From Theodoxus fluviatilis (Eukaryota; Mollusca; Gastropoda; Cycloneritida; Neritidae), in contig JAWQFJ010005501.1 of assembly GCA_034096865.1 (NCBI GenBank), positions 19,770 through 83,769 on the forward strand: 64,000 nucleotides of DNA, given 5' to 3'. Both the position numbers and the translations under genes were made by a program. The notes below the pieces were generated by a model. The model was not told where the DNA came from and searched no databases. It saw only the letters and a list, made by a program, of their open reading frames with translations. How positions within the stretch are numbered: position 1 is the first letter of the stretch; every line of letters starts with the position of its first letter. Shown piece after piece: positions 33,349 to 45,409 of this stretch.

Positions 33349-34930
33349 TTTTTGTTTCATGATGAGAAGCAAAAATGTCGAAATTTGTTTGGTGGAGAAA
33401 TTTTGGTTGAAAGCCAGTGTCAGCGTCTACGACTGACGTGACGTGATTTCTTTTTGAGAAATTCTGGGTAGCAGTATCTAGCATGTTGGTATGACTAATG
33501 TTTAGTGTTCCAGTGTATAGGTCAAAGACATGACGTCAGCGTGTTACCTAACAAACATTGAAGGCCGTCGTTTCACAACTATATTGTACGGTAATAGAAA
33601 CTATGAGACTGATAATGATGCGTTAAAAGAATGTGTCGCACGACTTTAAAAAGAATTGTTCATTTCTCATTTAAAGCCAGCCCGAACTGAGGCTGTCGAT
33701 TGAGAGTGTTTCCGATGTAGTCGACTAGTCGAGGTCTCATGGAGTTATCTCCCTTGCTCAATCACACGCCCTCCATAGCGTACTTGCACGCAAGAAAGTA
33801 ATGGGGCGCGTTTGTTAGGCGAGTGGCTCCCTCGATGGCTAGTAGATGGCGAGGGAGACATACCTACGGTTAATGAGCGAGAAACGTAGGCAACACCTAG
33901 CCCTTGAGATTCCCTCGAGATTCTACGCCTAACAAATGCGCCCATGGATTCGATCACATGGAGGGATGCATGTCCTCAACTTTGCAGTCTTACGAATAAA
34001 TACTCGCTGCAGTAACAAAATCAAGTATATGTAGAAAGGTGAAACTGGTTTCATTCATGGAGTTCACCAGCATAGCAAGACCAAAAATAGTCCTCCGAGT
34101 GCATTCTAAAGACCTCGCAAAAACCGTGGCAACTGAGCAAAACAACGCTTGATAATAGTTCGTGCTTACTTTTTATGCACGAAAAGATAAGCCACCATCC
34201 ACTGTCTTATCATTGTGCAAGGGAGGTTAATCGAGAATCGAGGTTGCGATTCCCATGCCTCCGCGAGGTTGTGCATCGAGTGTTGCATGGAAATATGCCA
34301 GCTGCTCGCTTGAAAAACTATTAGCATTTGTGACCCTCCATCTCAAAATGTTCAAAATGCAACAAGTGACTCATTTTGTGATAAAGAGGCACATTTGTGA
34401 TCACGTTTGGCGCTGAGCATGAACCTGAAGCACACAAACGGGGATTAGACCTGCATTGTCCATTTTAGAAACTGGGGATGGAGGCTTTTTACTTTTTGGG
34501 GCGCAGCTGTTCGGAAATGACAACCTGGTTTCTTTGCCCCATCATGGCATTCGCATCATAGTACTCTTCTAATTCACATGCGAGGAATGCAGCCCGCATC
34601 CTGATGAAATAGTCTGATGCGTTCATGGAAGTTTAATCACCAACACGTTTGACGCGAGTGAAGTAATTTGGCAGCACTGATGCACTGCTCGTCAAAGTCA
34701 AACAAAACTGATGATTGAGCTCCAAATGAGACAGTAATATTTTTGTCAACGGATACTTAGATGTAAATGCTACAACCAGAAAATAAAAACTGTATGTCAA
34801 GTGCACTGGGCACAACTCCGAGAGTCGACATTTCTCATTTTTATGCAGTGAGACTGTTTCCCAGCCTAGTAAAAGTTTGAAACACAAGTTTGTGATGAAA
34901 ACTTTCATATTTCATCACGTGCCACAACTT
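33349..34930. other. Leader or decayed interior of the LTR element; no gag/pol seen
   Basis: No recognisable retroelement ORF follows the primer binding site. The element is either truncated or its coding part is lost. A MITE (33804-33943) sits inside. Confidence 0.4.
33804..33943. mobile_element. ~140-bp MITE
   Basis: Inverted ends GGGCGCGTTTGTTAGGCG and CGCCTAACAAATGCGCCC match at 17 of 18 positions. Possible ATG duplication at the flanks. Non-coding. The G-rich end with GTTTG is reminiscent of PIF/Harbinger or hAT MITEs, but the class is unproven. Confidence 0.65.
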
Positions 34931-35113
34931 TCATCTGTTATCAAAAGCGAGCTAGGTCACCCGTCTGCCCACCATAACGATCTCGGAAAAGGAACCCACA
35001 GAACCATTTCACCAGAAACGTCCGAAAGGAGCGGTCACGAAGCAACTAAGCTTGTTCCTTTGAGGAGAAGTCTTCCCAAATCGACTGGGCTCGATGAGGC
35101 TGAGGAGAAGCTC

Positions 35114-36250
35114 TCACGAATTCACAAGACTGGAGCTCATGGAGGTAGCGCTGGCTCTGTCGCGTCTCTCTGATGGGGCCAGGGACTCAGTATCCATGGA
35201 GATGGAGCTGACTGGGCGGCCAGCGGTCAGCTTCTGTATGTTGTCCTTGATCACCTCCATCGAGGCGTCCACTTCCGGTGTCTCGTCCTGATCCTCCCAA
35301 GCCGTGGTCGGGTCCTTGGAGCCCAGGTCAGGATGTTGGGCTGACAGCGGCCTGTCCGCTCTGTTGCTGGCCGGCCTGGCAGTTTGAGAGCCGTCCTCGT
35401 GAGTTCCTGGTGGCTTTGCACTCTGGACCTCATTTCCTGCGAGCCCGACATGCCTTGTCGTCTTGTTCCCGTCCAGGCCTGGCAGTTTGGGACTGCTGTC
35501 GTTGGGTCGGTCAGTCTGGGATCCATCTGCAGGAATTCCTTGAGGTTTGGGGTTCTCGCCCTGAAATACTTGGAAGCTTCTCAATGGAGGTACCGTCTTG
35601 GTCTCCTCCAAAGTCGGTTTTCTTGGCGCTTCTGGCTGATCTTGGGTCCTGGCCAGTGAGACTGGACCTTCTGGAGCTTTGGGCGTTGTCTCTGCGAGCT
35701 GCAGCCGACCTATTGGCGGACGGGACATCGCTGGCGGTGATGCTGGGTCGTCTTCCTCCCTGACCTGCTGGACCTCATCCAGGTTTCCGCTTGGCTGACG
35801 ATGGTTCCTGGAAAGTCACGCTGCCCCTGCGACCTTCTCGGCCTTCCTGTCCCGTCATGCTCCCTCGATGTACGTCCTCGTCGATTATGCTCCCACGTCT
35901 TACGTCTATGCTGCCGCGTCGACCGTTCTGAACTTCCTGAGACCCACGTCTTCCGGACATGACGTCTTCAGGAAGGATGCTGCCTCGCCTGCCGTCCCTG
36001 CGGGACCCGTCATCGCTGACGATGCTAATGACGCTCATGCGTCTGTCCTCGTCACCCATGATGCTCGCCTTGCTGCCCCGACGGCGCATGACTTGCGCCA
36101 CAACATCCGGTAGAGTGCTTTTTCGCCTTCCTGCTTCCTTCAGCTTTTCCCCGAGCTGCTGCCGGCGGAAGACCTTTTCCTCTTCTATGAGGATTCTGCA
36201 ATGCGTGGGTATGTACTTGGTGAGGAAGGCTTTATTCTCATTTTGAAGGG
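35114..36250 (-). CDS. Last exon: basic helix, RRxS-repeat tail and Pro/Ser-rich end, with frameshift
   Basis: Starts at a GCAGAG acceptor. A charged helix (LIEEEKVFRRQQLGEKLKE) is followed by seven RRxS motifs (RRGS or RRMS) plus one HRGS in about 120 residues (36100-35820). RRxS is the basophilic kinase (PKA-type) consensus. The first frame ends at 35775 (SSAKRKPG). A second frame is open from about 35790 to the stop at 35114 and encodes an acidic Pro/Ser/Thr-rich tail. A one-base shift in the AAGCGGAAACCTGG area would connect them. Whether that is real, or the tail is simply untranslated here, cannot be told from one sequence. Confidence 0.65.
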
Positions 36251-37985
36251 CTCTGCGGATACGAAGATATTGTAATACAGGCGTGAGTATTTCGTAGCGA
36301 GAAAACTTGCATTCATCTATGAAGATTCCACAGAAAGATGTAACATACAAAAGCAAATATTTGGTGATGATAACATTCATGATTTGAGAATTCCAAGACG
36401 ACCAAGAAACGGAGATATATCATCCTAACAGAAAAAAAATAATTTATCGATGCCAATATAGGCCTATGTTATGCGGAAGTAAAGGATATTATCCTTCTCT
36501 ACTGGAATTTGACAAATTTGCCCAAAGACGTGGATATTGTTTGTTTGCGGCAGACTTTGTTTTCTTCTGCAATATGTCAGCACGTTTATAAAAGATTTCA
36601 AATCAAGTATTGGAGAGTGAGAGAGAAGATTCTGCCGAAAGACCCAGCTGAGACCACAATGATGCGACAGATGTGGATAACTACAAGCATACGAGTTTGT
36701 TATAGCGTTACTGTCCTGCAGAAGATAGATATTGTGATCAGAAGTCCTTGTCGCTTTCTGGTCACAACACAATGCAAGTTTCCATGACCGGAACCCAGAT
36801 GGAGGATTATGGCCGTTCTTTTTATTTTGTATTTTCTTCCTTACGGGTTAATCAAAAAGTGCGCGGCGCACAACACAAATCTTTCATTATTAAATGTTTA
36901 CAGTAATAAATGACATTAATTGATTGATCACAGCATGGAAAAACATCACAACTGTTTATTAGTGGCTCTAAATGCACTGAAAACAAACAGCATTAGTAGG
37001 AAGGTTAAGAGCACGATGCAATGATAATTGGAGCATTCAGGTTATGAGCTCCGTTATAGAGAGGAGAAAGAAAGGAAAAGCATAATGTAAAGATAAAAAA
37101 ACTGCCTGATTCATCGAAGAGTGATAGACATGCTACATGGCATTTGTAGAGCATGTCCATGGAATTGTCATTGCATACTACATTTCCAATATGACACACG
37201 TCGTATAGTCGCACCAGACTGGTCTTTAGGAAATAAGAAAAGGGGAAAGGCCTATCCGAGATGGGCTGCAGTGTATTTTGAGACTCAAAAATACAAAGTC
37301 GATGGGTGATACGTTCTGTTATAAAGAGCAAAAACACTCCATTTTTCTACCAGCCTCTACTGAGCTGCATTGCTCTAGCGGTAACACTTTTGACAAGTTT
37401 GGTCAGTCTGCTGTGTGATAAACAGCCATGAAGCTTAGCCTCATCGGCGACTGATGCTACAAGCAGCTTCTTAAGAACTCTAGCGACTACTAAACACACT
37501 TCAAAGACGGTGAGTTACCAATACAGCCGTTTGATTCTACGCATGTTGTCCCACTCTGAAATACACGAGCAGATACAAGTCTAAATTGCAATAGTCTAGT
37601 GTTTCGGTAATGAATGAGCGGTACATTGCAGGCTGGCCGCTGATAGTTCTTTTTAAAATTTATATTCAGAAATGAATATTTCACAAGCGGAGAATAGTAA
37701 TTGCACAGTTACTCGAGATCTAAATATTGATTAGACAACTCTTGTTCCTCTGTCGCTCTTTCTCCTTTGGTCCATTCCAGTTGTAAAAAAAACAACATTC
37801 GACCTTAGGAAGTTGTGTTTGAATGACAATTCTTGCATAAATTTGATAAAAATGTGCAATACATTCTTGACCTAAAAAACTGCAATGATAAATTGTAGAA
37901 AGAAAGGGAACGACAATCAACCAAAAAAAGAAATGGGTAATTAAGAGCAAAGTTTCAGAAGTCGAGCTGAGTATCCAGTACTCAC

Positions 37986-38008
37986 TTGCCAACATCTGAT
38001 CCAGCAGA
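37986..38008 (-). CDS. 23-bp microexon
   Basis: TTGCACAG acceptor and GTGAGT donor around 23 bp. Phase 2 to 1 completes the EF-hand helix (NLLDQMLA) and joins to 36250 in frame through a CAGAG acceptor. Confidence 0.6.
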
Positions 38009-38174
38009 CTGTGCAAAGAGAAGATAATGCAGTCAAGTGTATCAAAGCAATGCAACACCAAGTTTAGTGCTGGGTTTGGACATATGCACACTGCTTATTG
38101 TCACGCAAAGGATGGATATCATACACATTCTTATGCAGTCAAGTGCACGCACCCAAGCACTCATACGTGTGCAC

Positions 38175-38177
<3 letters not shown>

Positions 38178-38221
<44 letters not shown>
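38178..38221. repeat. (CA)n microsatellite
   Basis: CA run in an LRRC74-like intron; irregular CA/CG-rich sequence also at 38500-38660. Confidence 0.95.
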
Positions 38222-38225
<4 letters not shown>

Positions 38226-38795
38226 TATATACTCTTATACGCATAGACATACGTGCAAACGAACTCATACGTATACATACGCGTACACGTAATGATGTAA
38301 ACACGTTTTAAAAAGTGCATGGAGTAGATAAAACTTGTGCCAAGCAGCCCCTCATTCAGCATGAATAATTCAATTATGCATGTCATGTGATCAAAGAATG
38401 ATATTATTGTAAAGAACATTTGCATCTAAAAATTTAACAAAGTGAATAATTTAAAGGGACACATTACCAAAAATACATGCGCTTTGCTTGCATGCAAGCA
38501 CATTTACATGCTCACGCACACACATACACACACACACACATGCACACAAGCGCGCGTGCGCGCAAGAAAGCCAGCACGCACACAACCACAAAAGCACACA
38601 CATGATGCGTGCCCGCATGCACACATTGTTGCTTGAACACATGCACGCGTATACACAGTTAGTTACAATCCTCAGCTTTTCTGAACTGAAACGATGTGGT
38701 AAAGGAAGACACAAAGTGCACGGAGTACCAGTAACGTCATCACAATTTCACACAAAGTCAGTCTCGCGCAGAGGTTCGTGCAGCCAGTCGCCATA

Positions 38796-39210
38796 GAAAA
38801 CGTGTGTCTAAACATAATGTTCGTCGATCTATGAATAGATCTGGAGAACCCTACAAGTGACGTTCGACCTACACAGTGCGTTCGTCGATCTACTAATAGA
38901 ACGCTTCTTGTCATTCCAATCGACCAGGAATTTTCCGATCTGTCCGTAGATCAACGTCCGCTCTATGTTTGGACACACGTTTTTTGTAACAAAAATTGTC
39001 CCATGTATTAATACATATCGGCAAAATCGTCCGTTGATATAAATAGACCTGGGAAACCTCTGTGATCTAATTGTAGAAAGGCGCGAACCAACTGTTCAAT
39101 CAGCATAGCACAACAAACGTTTGGAGCAAAAATGACATCATATCTATTAATATCGTCTAATAAAGGTATCGACGAACACTCTATGTTTAGACACACGTTT
39201 TTTGTTGCGA
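38796..39210. mobile_element. ~410-bp MITE-like element
   Basis: The left end AACGTGTGTCTAAACATA and right end TATGTTTAGACACACGTT are inverted copies, extending inward to GTTCGTCGA / TCGACGAAC. An internal third copy of the end (CTATGTTTGGACACACG, about 38961) lies in the right-end orientation, and TTCGTCGATCTA occurs twice near the left. Non-coding. Confidence 0.65.
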
Positions 39211-39234
39211 CACAGCCTTCTTTGAAGCAAGCTA

Positions 39235-39415
39235 TGCCCTGGACAGCTTGGCTGTGCCACCAAGTGTCACGCCTGTCACCTGAAAGTCCGAGGTTCGAAT
39301 CTTTGCTACGACACGGGCTGCTGTCATCTACTTGCGCCGCGTTGTGGCGCCCGGCGGGAATGAAATACCCTAATAATGGTGTCCAGAAATGTGTAACTGG
39401 TTTGAATTAAACGCT
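39235..39415 (+). repeat. tRNA-derived SINE candidate
   Basis: GAGGTTCGAATCTT (about 39290) is a B box; TTGGCTGTGCCACC 43 bp upstream could be the A box. A GC-rich body (GCGCCGCGTTGTGGCGCCCGG) follows. Confidence 0.5.
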
Positions 39416-39647
39416 GATGCCAAAGACCCATTGTCAGATGCATGTATGCAATGTCTTCTCCCACACAATGTCACATCCTAATTTGCCCCTGTCCTCGTCA
39501 CCTGACGAGTGACGTTTGTGTGAAAACTCGTGTGCCGTGCATAGTCTTATGTGTTTGGCTTTCATATAATTTGCAATAGCCCCGAATGAAACAAACATGA
39601 TTTTAGTAGTAGCAGTGATATCATCATTATTCTATCATGAAACTCAC

Positions 39648-39733
39648 TTGATGTCCAAGTCCCCCGTCTTTTTGACGTCCAGCACGTCCATGAGGTCTTC
39701 CAGCTGGCCCACGGTCAGAGGTACATGAACTCC
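39648..39733 (-). CDS. Second EF-hand-like exon
   Basis: 86 bp, acceptor CTTCCAG, donor GTGAGT, phase 0 to 2. LEDLMDVLDVKKTGDLDI resembles an EF-hand loop with D-x-K-x-T-G-D-L-D. Confidence 0.85.
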
Positions 39734-40593
39734 CTGGAAGGAAAGGTTACAGGGTGAGAACTCTGTCTGCTGGGGTCACCAGGTAAATGTACAATGCTTA
39801 TCTACAAAATCTCAATGTTCGGATCGAAGCACAGTATACGTGCAAACTGTTATAAGCAAAGGCAGGTACTTGTAGGCAACGAAATCCAGTGACCTGTGCT
39901 CCAACCTTACATTCGAGCGGATAGTAAAGAACGCTCGCCAGCTACCGACGTCGGTCACAGTCCACTGGGCGCTTCGACATGGAGACAGGGGTTGTATCAC
40001 CTAGTAGATCCTCGGAAAGTTATGAGTTTAAGTAAAATATTACTGTGATTAAAAAAATGTGTAATCGAATTCACATACTCATCTGCCTTGGACACTTTCA
40101 TGTTTTGGGTGGAGCATTTTTCTATTGAGGCCGAGGTAGCCGAGTCACAGACAAATACTTTTGCTGGTGCACTGACCTTATTGCATTTTCTATGCACAGA
40201 AGAAATCTAGACTTACACACGATGGACCGAAAGGTGTCACAGCTCATTGACAGGCATGCCTTACAGAAACTATCTCTGGACAAAATGTCTGCACTTCTGC
40301 ATGCAAATTGAGATGATTGATGGGTAAGAAAGACAGGAAATATTAAATGCTCTTGCACTGCCACATTCAAATGTTCTTTAGGAAAAAAAAACTAAAGGGC
40401 TACATAGCTCACTGATCAGTACCCCAATGTGAAACTCGTCTCTGGACAAAGTATACGCAGCACTGCATGCGGATGCAAGAGCTAAATAAAAGACAAGTAC
40501 TTCATGCTCTTTCACTGTCAATTTCAAAAGTTAATTTTCTATATGAAAAGGAATCTAGACATGAAGAAGCAAAGTCCTTAACAGCTCACTGAC

Positions 40594-40857
40594 CAGCACG
40601 CCTTTCTGAAACTCGTCCCTGGACACAGTCATGGTTTGCTCGGCGTTAAAGCGCTTGAAGAGGTCGATGGCGCGGTAGCCCTTTTCTGTGAGGAACTCGA
40701 AGAGAGCCTGCATGGGGTCAAAGGTAAGAATGATGCCGTCAGACTCCCTGTCCAGCTTCTCGCCCTTGCTGATGACGTTGCCCGTCTTGACGCTAAAGGG
40801 ACGCGTGGCTCGAATCTCCTCGACCAGCTTGAAGAAATTCCTGTCCACCACCACGTC
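40594..40857 (-). CDS. EF-hand-like exon
   Basis: 264 bp, acceptor CTTCCAG, donor GTCAGT, phase 0. ALFEFLTEKGYRAIDLFKRF and TMTVSRDEFQKG have EF-hand helix-loop-helix spacing, but the loop lacks several acidic ligands, so calcium binding is doubtful. A (G)n run of about 31 (40868-40898; poly-C on the coding strand) forms the polypyrimidine tract. Confidence 0.85.
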
Positions 40858-40867
40858 CTGGAAGGCA

Positions 40868-40899
<32 letters not shown>

Positions 40900-41333
40900 A
40901 CTGAGAGAGGCGGAGCGATGCACGTTGTCTGTTTAAACACGGTGTAAATAGATAAGGAAAGAAAGTCTTTATGTTGCATTGTGGAAAAATTATCATGCTT
41001 TAAGAATAGAAAAAGCGCTAGAATAGTTAAATATCAATAGAATAAGATCTAGTCACACAAGCAGTAACACTGGCATCCATTTCCCTCTTTCCCCCCTAAC
41101 CCCTGCCCGAAGAATGAACACTGATTTGACGAATACGTTTAAGAACAAGTATATGTGAATAATTAGAAGATAGATTATGCTGATTAAATTTCTTATCTGC
41201 GCCATCCTAGTAAAACTGAGATGAATGTTTGACGAGAGGTATTGTCGACGATTCCTTTATCTGAAAGTCTGCTTCATTTATCGAAATACTACTGTGGCGA
41301 TATCACACATGAGGACAAAAAAGATCATCTCAC

Positions 41334-41429
41334 AGTCATGTCGACGTCCTGGACTGCACAGACTTCTGACTTGAGGATGGTTTGAAGGACGAGAGACGCC
41401 ACGTCGGGCGCGATGGGATTCTTGCCCAG
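41334..41429 (-). CDS. End of the LRR domain
   Basis: 96 bp, acceptor TTTACAG, donor GTGAGA, phase 0. LGKNPIAPDVASLVLQTI caps the LRR array and leads into the EF-hand part. Confidence 0.8.
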
Positions 41430-41504
41430 CTGTAAACAGGCACACACTCAGGTCAGACGAGGAAAGACTTGGAGGTAGAAATGAAGCGGAGACAAGCAAT
41501 GAAG

Positions 41505-41765
41505 TCAAGAAGTGGGCGGAGTCAAGGAGTGGGTAGTAACAAGAAGTGGGTAGCAACAGGAAGTGGGTAGCAACAGGAAGTGGGTAGGAACAGGAAGTGG
41601 GTAGGAGCAAGAAGTAGGTAGGAACAGGAAGTGGGTAGCAACAGGAAATGGCTAGGAACAGGAAGTGGGTAGGAGCAAGAAGTAGGTAGGAACAGGAAAT
41701 GGGTGGAGACAAGAGGTAGATGGAGTCGACAAGTGGGTGAAAACATAAAGCAGTTAGAGTCAATA
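41505..41765. repeat. 17-bp minisatellite
   Basis: About 14 units of GAAGTGGGTAGGAACAG with CAA/GAG variants, in the intron upstream of the 41334-41429 exon. Confidence 0.9.
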
Positions 41766-42313
41766 AGTGGAAAAGGTCGCCAAGTGGGTGGCGTCAGAGA
41801 AGGGAAAGGTCAAGGGCATTATCATTGAGCGAGCAGCAGACATTGAGGGTAGTACTGCCGCCAGCCAGGCAGACCGAGAATGTATTTACACATGTTAGAC
41901 AGAATTCCTAAGAGAGTGTCTCGGACGTATGAAAAAAGAAAATCTGCAGAGAAGTTTGTTCTTTTTCTGCCTGTCCATTATGCGTAAATCAATTTGTCGC
42001 TTCTACGGACACGAATGCACGCATTCTTGCATGCCTGCTCCTGCTCGTGCAAGTTTGATTAGGGCACATTTTCATTATGCATCTTATTCGTTCACTGGGA
42101 CCTGTGAAGTAGTGGATGCCTTCATCGAAGTGTGATCTTAACCAAGTTAAAGCAAAACGGTTAAGAATGATAATTTCGGTTAACACAGGACTGCGAAAAA
42201 AGTCGGACCTTAAACAAAATACAAAGCCTGATGCGGACAGACACTTAAAGCGGCTTTCAGTGAATATAGGCAAGGTCGCCATTGTGGACTTCACGTCACG
42301 TCTCTACGCTAAC

Positions 42314-42508
42314 TTTGAGCGTGATGAGGGTGTCATTGGTCTGCAGCGCCTTGAGAAGACCCCCCACGGCCTCCGTCTGCAGCCTGTTGCAGCTGAGGTT
42401 GAGCTCCTTCAGCACGGAGTTGGCGGCCAGCGACACGCCCAGGACGGTGCAGCCCTCCTTGGCAATGCCGTTCCATGACAGGTCGAACGTCCTCAGTCCG
42501 CCGTTGTC
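42314..42508 (-). CDS. LRR exon, two repeats
   Basis: 195 bp, acceptor TCTGCAG, donor GTTAGC, phase 0 at both ends. Carries LRTFDLSWNGIAKEG and LKELNLSCNRLQTEA, two RI-type repeats. Confidence 0.9.
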
Positions 42509-42527
42509 CTGCAGAGACCACACAAGA

Positions 42528-43114
42528 GAATCTGCATGTGAATTTGCATATGTTTCTCGTCATTCAGCGTGGCTGAGACTATAGTCAATCTCAATGTGAA
42601 TTTGCATATGTTTCTCGTCATTCAGCGTGGCTGAGACTATAGTCAATCTCTGTGTGAATTTGCATATGTTTCTCGTCATTCAGCGTGGCTGAGACTATAG
42701 TCAATCTCTATGTGAATTTGCATATGTTTCTCGTCATTCAGCGTGGCTGAGACTATAGTCAATCTCTGTGTGAATTTGCATATGTTTCTCGTCATTCAGC
42801 GTGGCTGAGACTATAGTCAATCTCTATGTGAATTTGGATATGTTTCTCCTCATTCAGCGTGGCTGAGACTATAGTCAATCTCTATGTGAATTTGCATATG
42901 TTTCTCGTCATTCAGCGTGGCTGAGACTATAGTCAATCTCTATGTGAATTTGCATATGTTTCTCGTCATTCAGCGTGGCTGAGACTATAGTCAATCTCTA
43001 TGTGAATTTGCATATGTTTCTCGTCATTCAGCGTGGCTGAGACTATAGTCAATCTCTATGTGAATTTGCATATGTTTCTCGTCATTCAGCGTGGCTGAGA
43101 CTATAGTCAATCTC
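42528..43114. repeat. 58-bp tandem repeat, ~10 copies
   Basis: Unit: ATGTGAATTTGCATATG, TTTCTCGTCATTCAGCG, TGGCTGAGACTATAGTCAATCTCT. Copies are nearly identical (single-base variants such as GTGTG/ATGTG), so it expanded recently. It starts only ~20 bp from the LRR exon acceptor at 42509. GACTATAGTC is a perfect 10-bp palindrome in every unit. Confidence 0.95.
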
Positions 43115-43647
43115 GGTGTTCAGAATGGTTTCTCGTTAGAAAACAGAATAGCAACAAGGCGACAAAATTGAGACTGTATGTCCATGCACATCTATGGCTG
43201 TAAATAGCATGTTTATTAAATGGTGGTGCAGGTTGCCCAGCAATAAAACAAATTATGTGATAAAACCTTGAAAACGAATCTGAAGAATGCGAGCATTATT
43301 CTCACGAAGATATAGTTCTGAATCATTTTGTTTGCAGAAGCAGCTTGACTAATTAACAGCCAGGCTTTAGCACCAATCCGCTGCCTGAAAAAGTAAATGA
43401 ATTAATAACTAATTGTAATCCTCACTCGATACCAGTTGACACTATGCTTGTATCCACGAAAGAAAGAAAGAAAAAAGACAAATGAAATCATGAATGCAGA
43501 ACAGACAAATGAACAACAGATTAATTAATTCTAGAAAATGAAGGATAAATAAAAGTGAGGGGTTGGGGGGTGGGAGGCGAAAAGGAGGTAATGAGAGAAG
43601 AAATCACTGAAGGCATGAAGGGAGAAATATCATCGCAGACCACTGAC

Positions 43648-43733
43648 CTTGAGGCCCGCCGCCACGGCCATGGCCCCCTGCCTCCTCAGGTGGTTCCAGC
43701 TCAGGTCCAGCACCTCTATGGTGTCGTTGTTGG
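43648..43733 (-). CDS. LRR exon (TIEVLDLSWNHLRRQG)
   Basis: 86 bp, acceptor CCTCAG, donor GTCAGT, phase 1 to 0. Classic LxLSxNxL LRR. Confidence 0.85.
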
Positions 43734-44141
43734 CTGAGGTCAGATCGGAGTTCATCAAATGAAGACTGGCTACTTATACAGCGCAAGGCATAGAGTGGCG
43801 AAAACACACGTTGGTGTGTTTCTGATACCTCACTTCGCACAGCCCTTTGAGTTAAACCTTTCTCGAACGACTTCGTGATGCTTTGCACGTTTTGCACATG
43901 AAAAGAAGGGGTGACATCTGCAGCATTTTTGCATGTAAAATGTGGTTTCATCAGAGAGAACCTTCACTGCCGGGATGGCATCAGCTGTAAACCTTAGTTA
44001 TGTGTCCTGTATCAGGATAGTCCCCTTTTTAAACATCCTTGGTTGATTTTTACAAGCTATCTTAAGACACACTGTGAGCAAGTGACTCAGATATGAAAAA
44101 GCCATGATAATTGTCGACACGAACGTGAATTTTTTACCCCG

Positions 44142-44162
44142 GAGAGAGAGAGAGAGAGAGAC

Positions 44163-44220
<58 letters not shown>

Positions 44221-44320
44221 GGGGAGAGAGAGGGGGGGGGGGAGGGGGGGGGGAGGGAGGGAGGGAGGAAGAGAGAGAGAGCGACAGAGAGAGACAGAGC
44301 GAGAGAGAGGCAGAGAGACA

Positions 44321-44388
<68 letters not shown>
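44142..44388. repeat. (GA)n / poly-G tract
   Basis: GA repeats interrupted by G-runs and GGGA repeats, ending beside the 44404 donor. Confidence 0.95.
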
Positions 44389-44390
<2 letters not shown>

Positions 44391-44403
44391 GTTGTCAGCT
44401 TAC

Positions 44404-44485
44404 CTATAGCAGGACCGAGATAAGTTCCTCCGAGAGAGCCAAATTTATTGTGGCTGGCCCACAATTCTCGTAGTATGACGTTGCA
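44404..44485 (-). CDS. LRR exon (CNVILRELWASHNKFG)
   Basis: 82 bp, acceptor TTTGCAG, donor GTAAGC, phase 0 to 1. A full LRR unit ending GTYLGPAI. Confidence 0.8.
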
Positions 44486-44966
44486 CTGCAAATGGACAAG
44501 GAAACGCGCAAAAAAATCAAATGACTTTCATGGGTGGAACGAAAAAGAGGCTGATCACATTCATCATTTAAGTACAATCTCACTCAGTCAGGACATTCAT
44601 ATTTCATGGAATGGGGTACATAATGTTAATGTCCTGTGATGACTTATCTATTAGGTATCTGTACATTTGCATAACATGTTTATAATACTATTCATGTATG
44701 TGCATGTGCACATGAATGTGCTTGAGTGTTTCCGAGAACCACAATTTGTCATTAAGTAACGCAGAGGGTTGGGCACCAAACAACAATCCCTTCTTTGACT
44801 TCATGCAGTGAGTATCCAGGGTGTGGAATGAGATGAGCGGGTGCCTTCTGCATGCATGAAAGCGCGCTTTGAGGTACGCCTGGAGTAAAACAGGACTGAA
44901 AAGTCTATGTCTGCATCACACGAGCCTGAAGGTTGACAATCAACAATGTAAACTTTGACCACGTAC

Positions 44967-45016
44967 CTCGATGATTTCAGCAACATACATAGCGTCGTGA
45001 TCGAAGAGTTTGTTTC
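44967..45016 (-). CDS. LRR exon (NKLFDHDAMYVAEIIE)
   Basis: 50 bp, acceptor TTTCTAG, donor GTACGT, phase 1 to 0. Encodes the N-x-L...A-x-x-I/L part of one LRR, continued by the next exon. Confidence 0.75.
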
Positions 45017-45409
45017 CTAGAAAAGAAGAGGGACCTTCCGTTCATGCAAAAGGAACGTCTAAGTTGGAGATATTTTGGTGTATTTGCAAAGAATAAAGTT
45101 TTATTGTCATATAGTTTAAAACACAGGCGCCCATTGGACGATTTGCGAGTAAAAAACAGTCTCTTGAGTTTCCTGAGGAAAAGGTGTCACTGTGTCAACA
45201 TGCCTCTGGAAACGAACAAAACACAACCAATTCTTACAGCATCCACGCATATACTTTTGTTAAAGATACAAAAGTTCATACTTAAAAGATGGATGAAGAG
45301 ATCAGGGGCCGTGTGCATGAAGAGACGTAAATCAGACTTAAGATTGAGATCGCGTGCACAGCTCAACGAATCTCTAAGTCGTGTGCACGGAGCGGCTCAA
45401 CTGCACTAA

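Noticed and set aside
45044..45409. 121-codon plus ORF across the left end of the composite element
   Set aside because: Crosses an LRRC74-like intron and a transposon end; no motif or homology visible.
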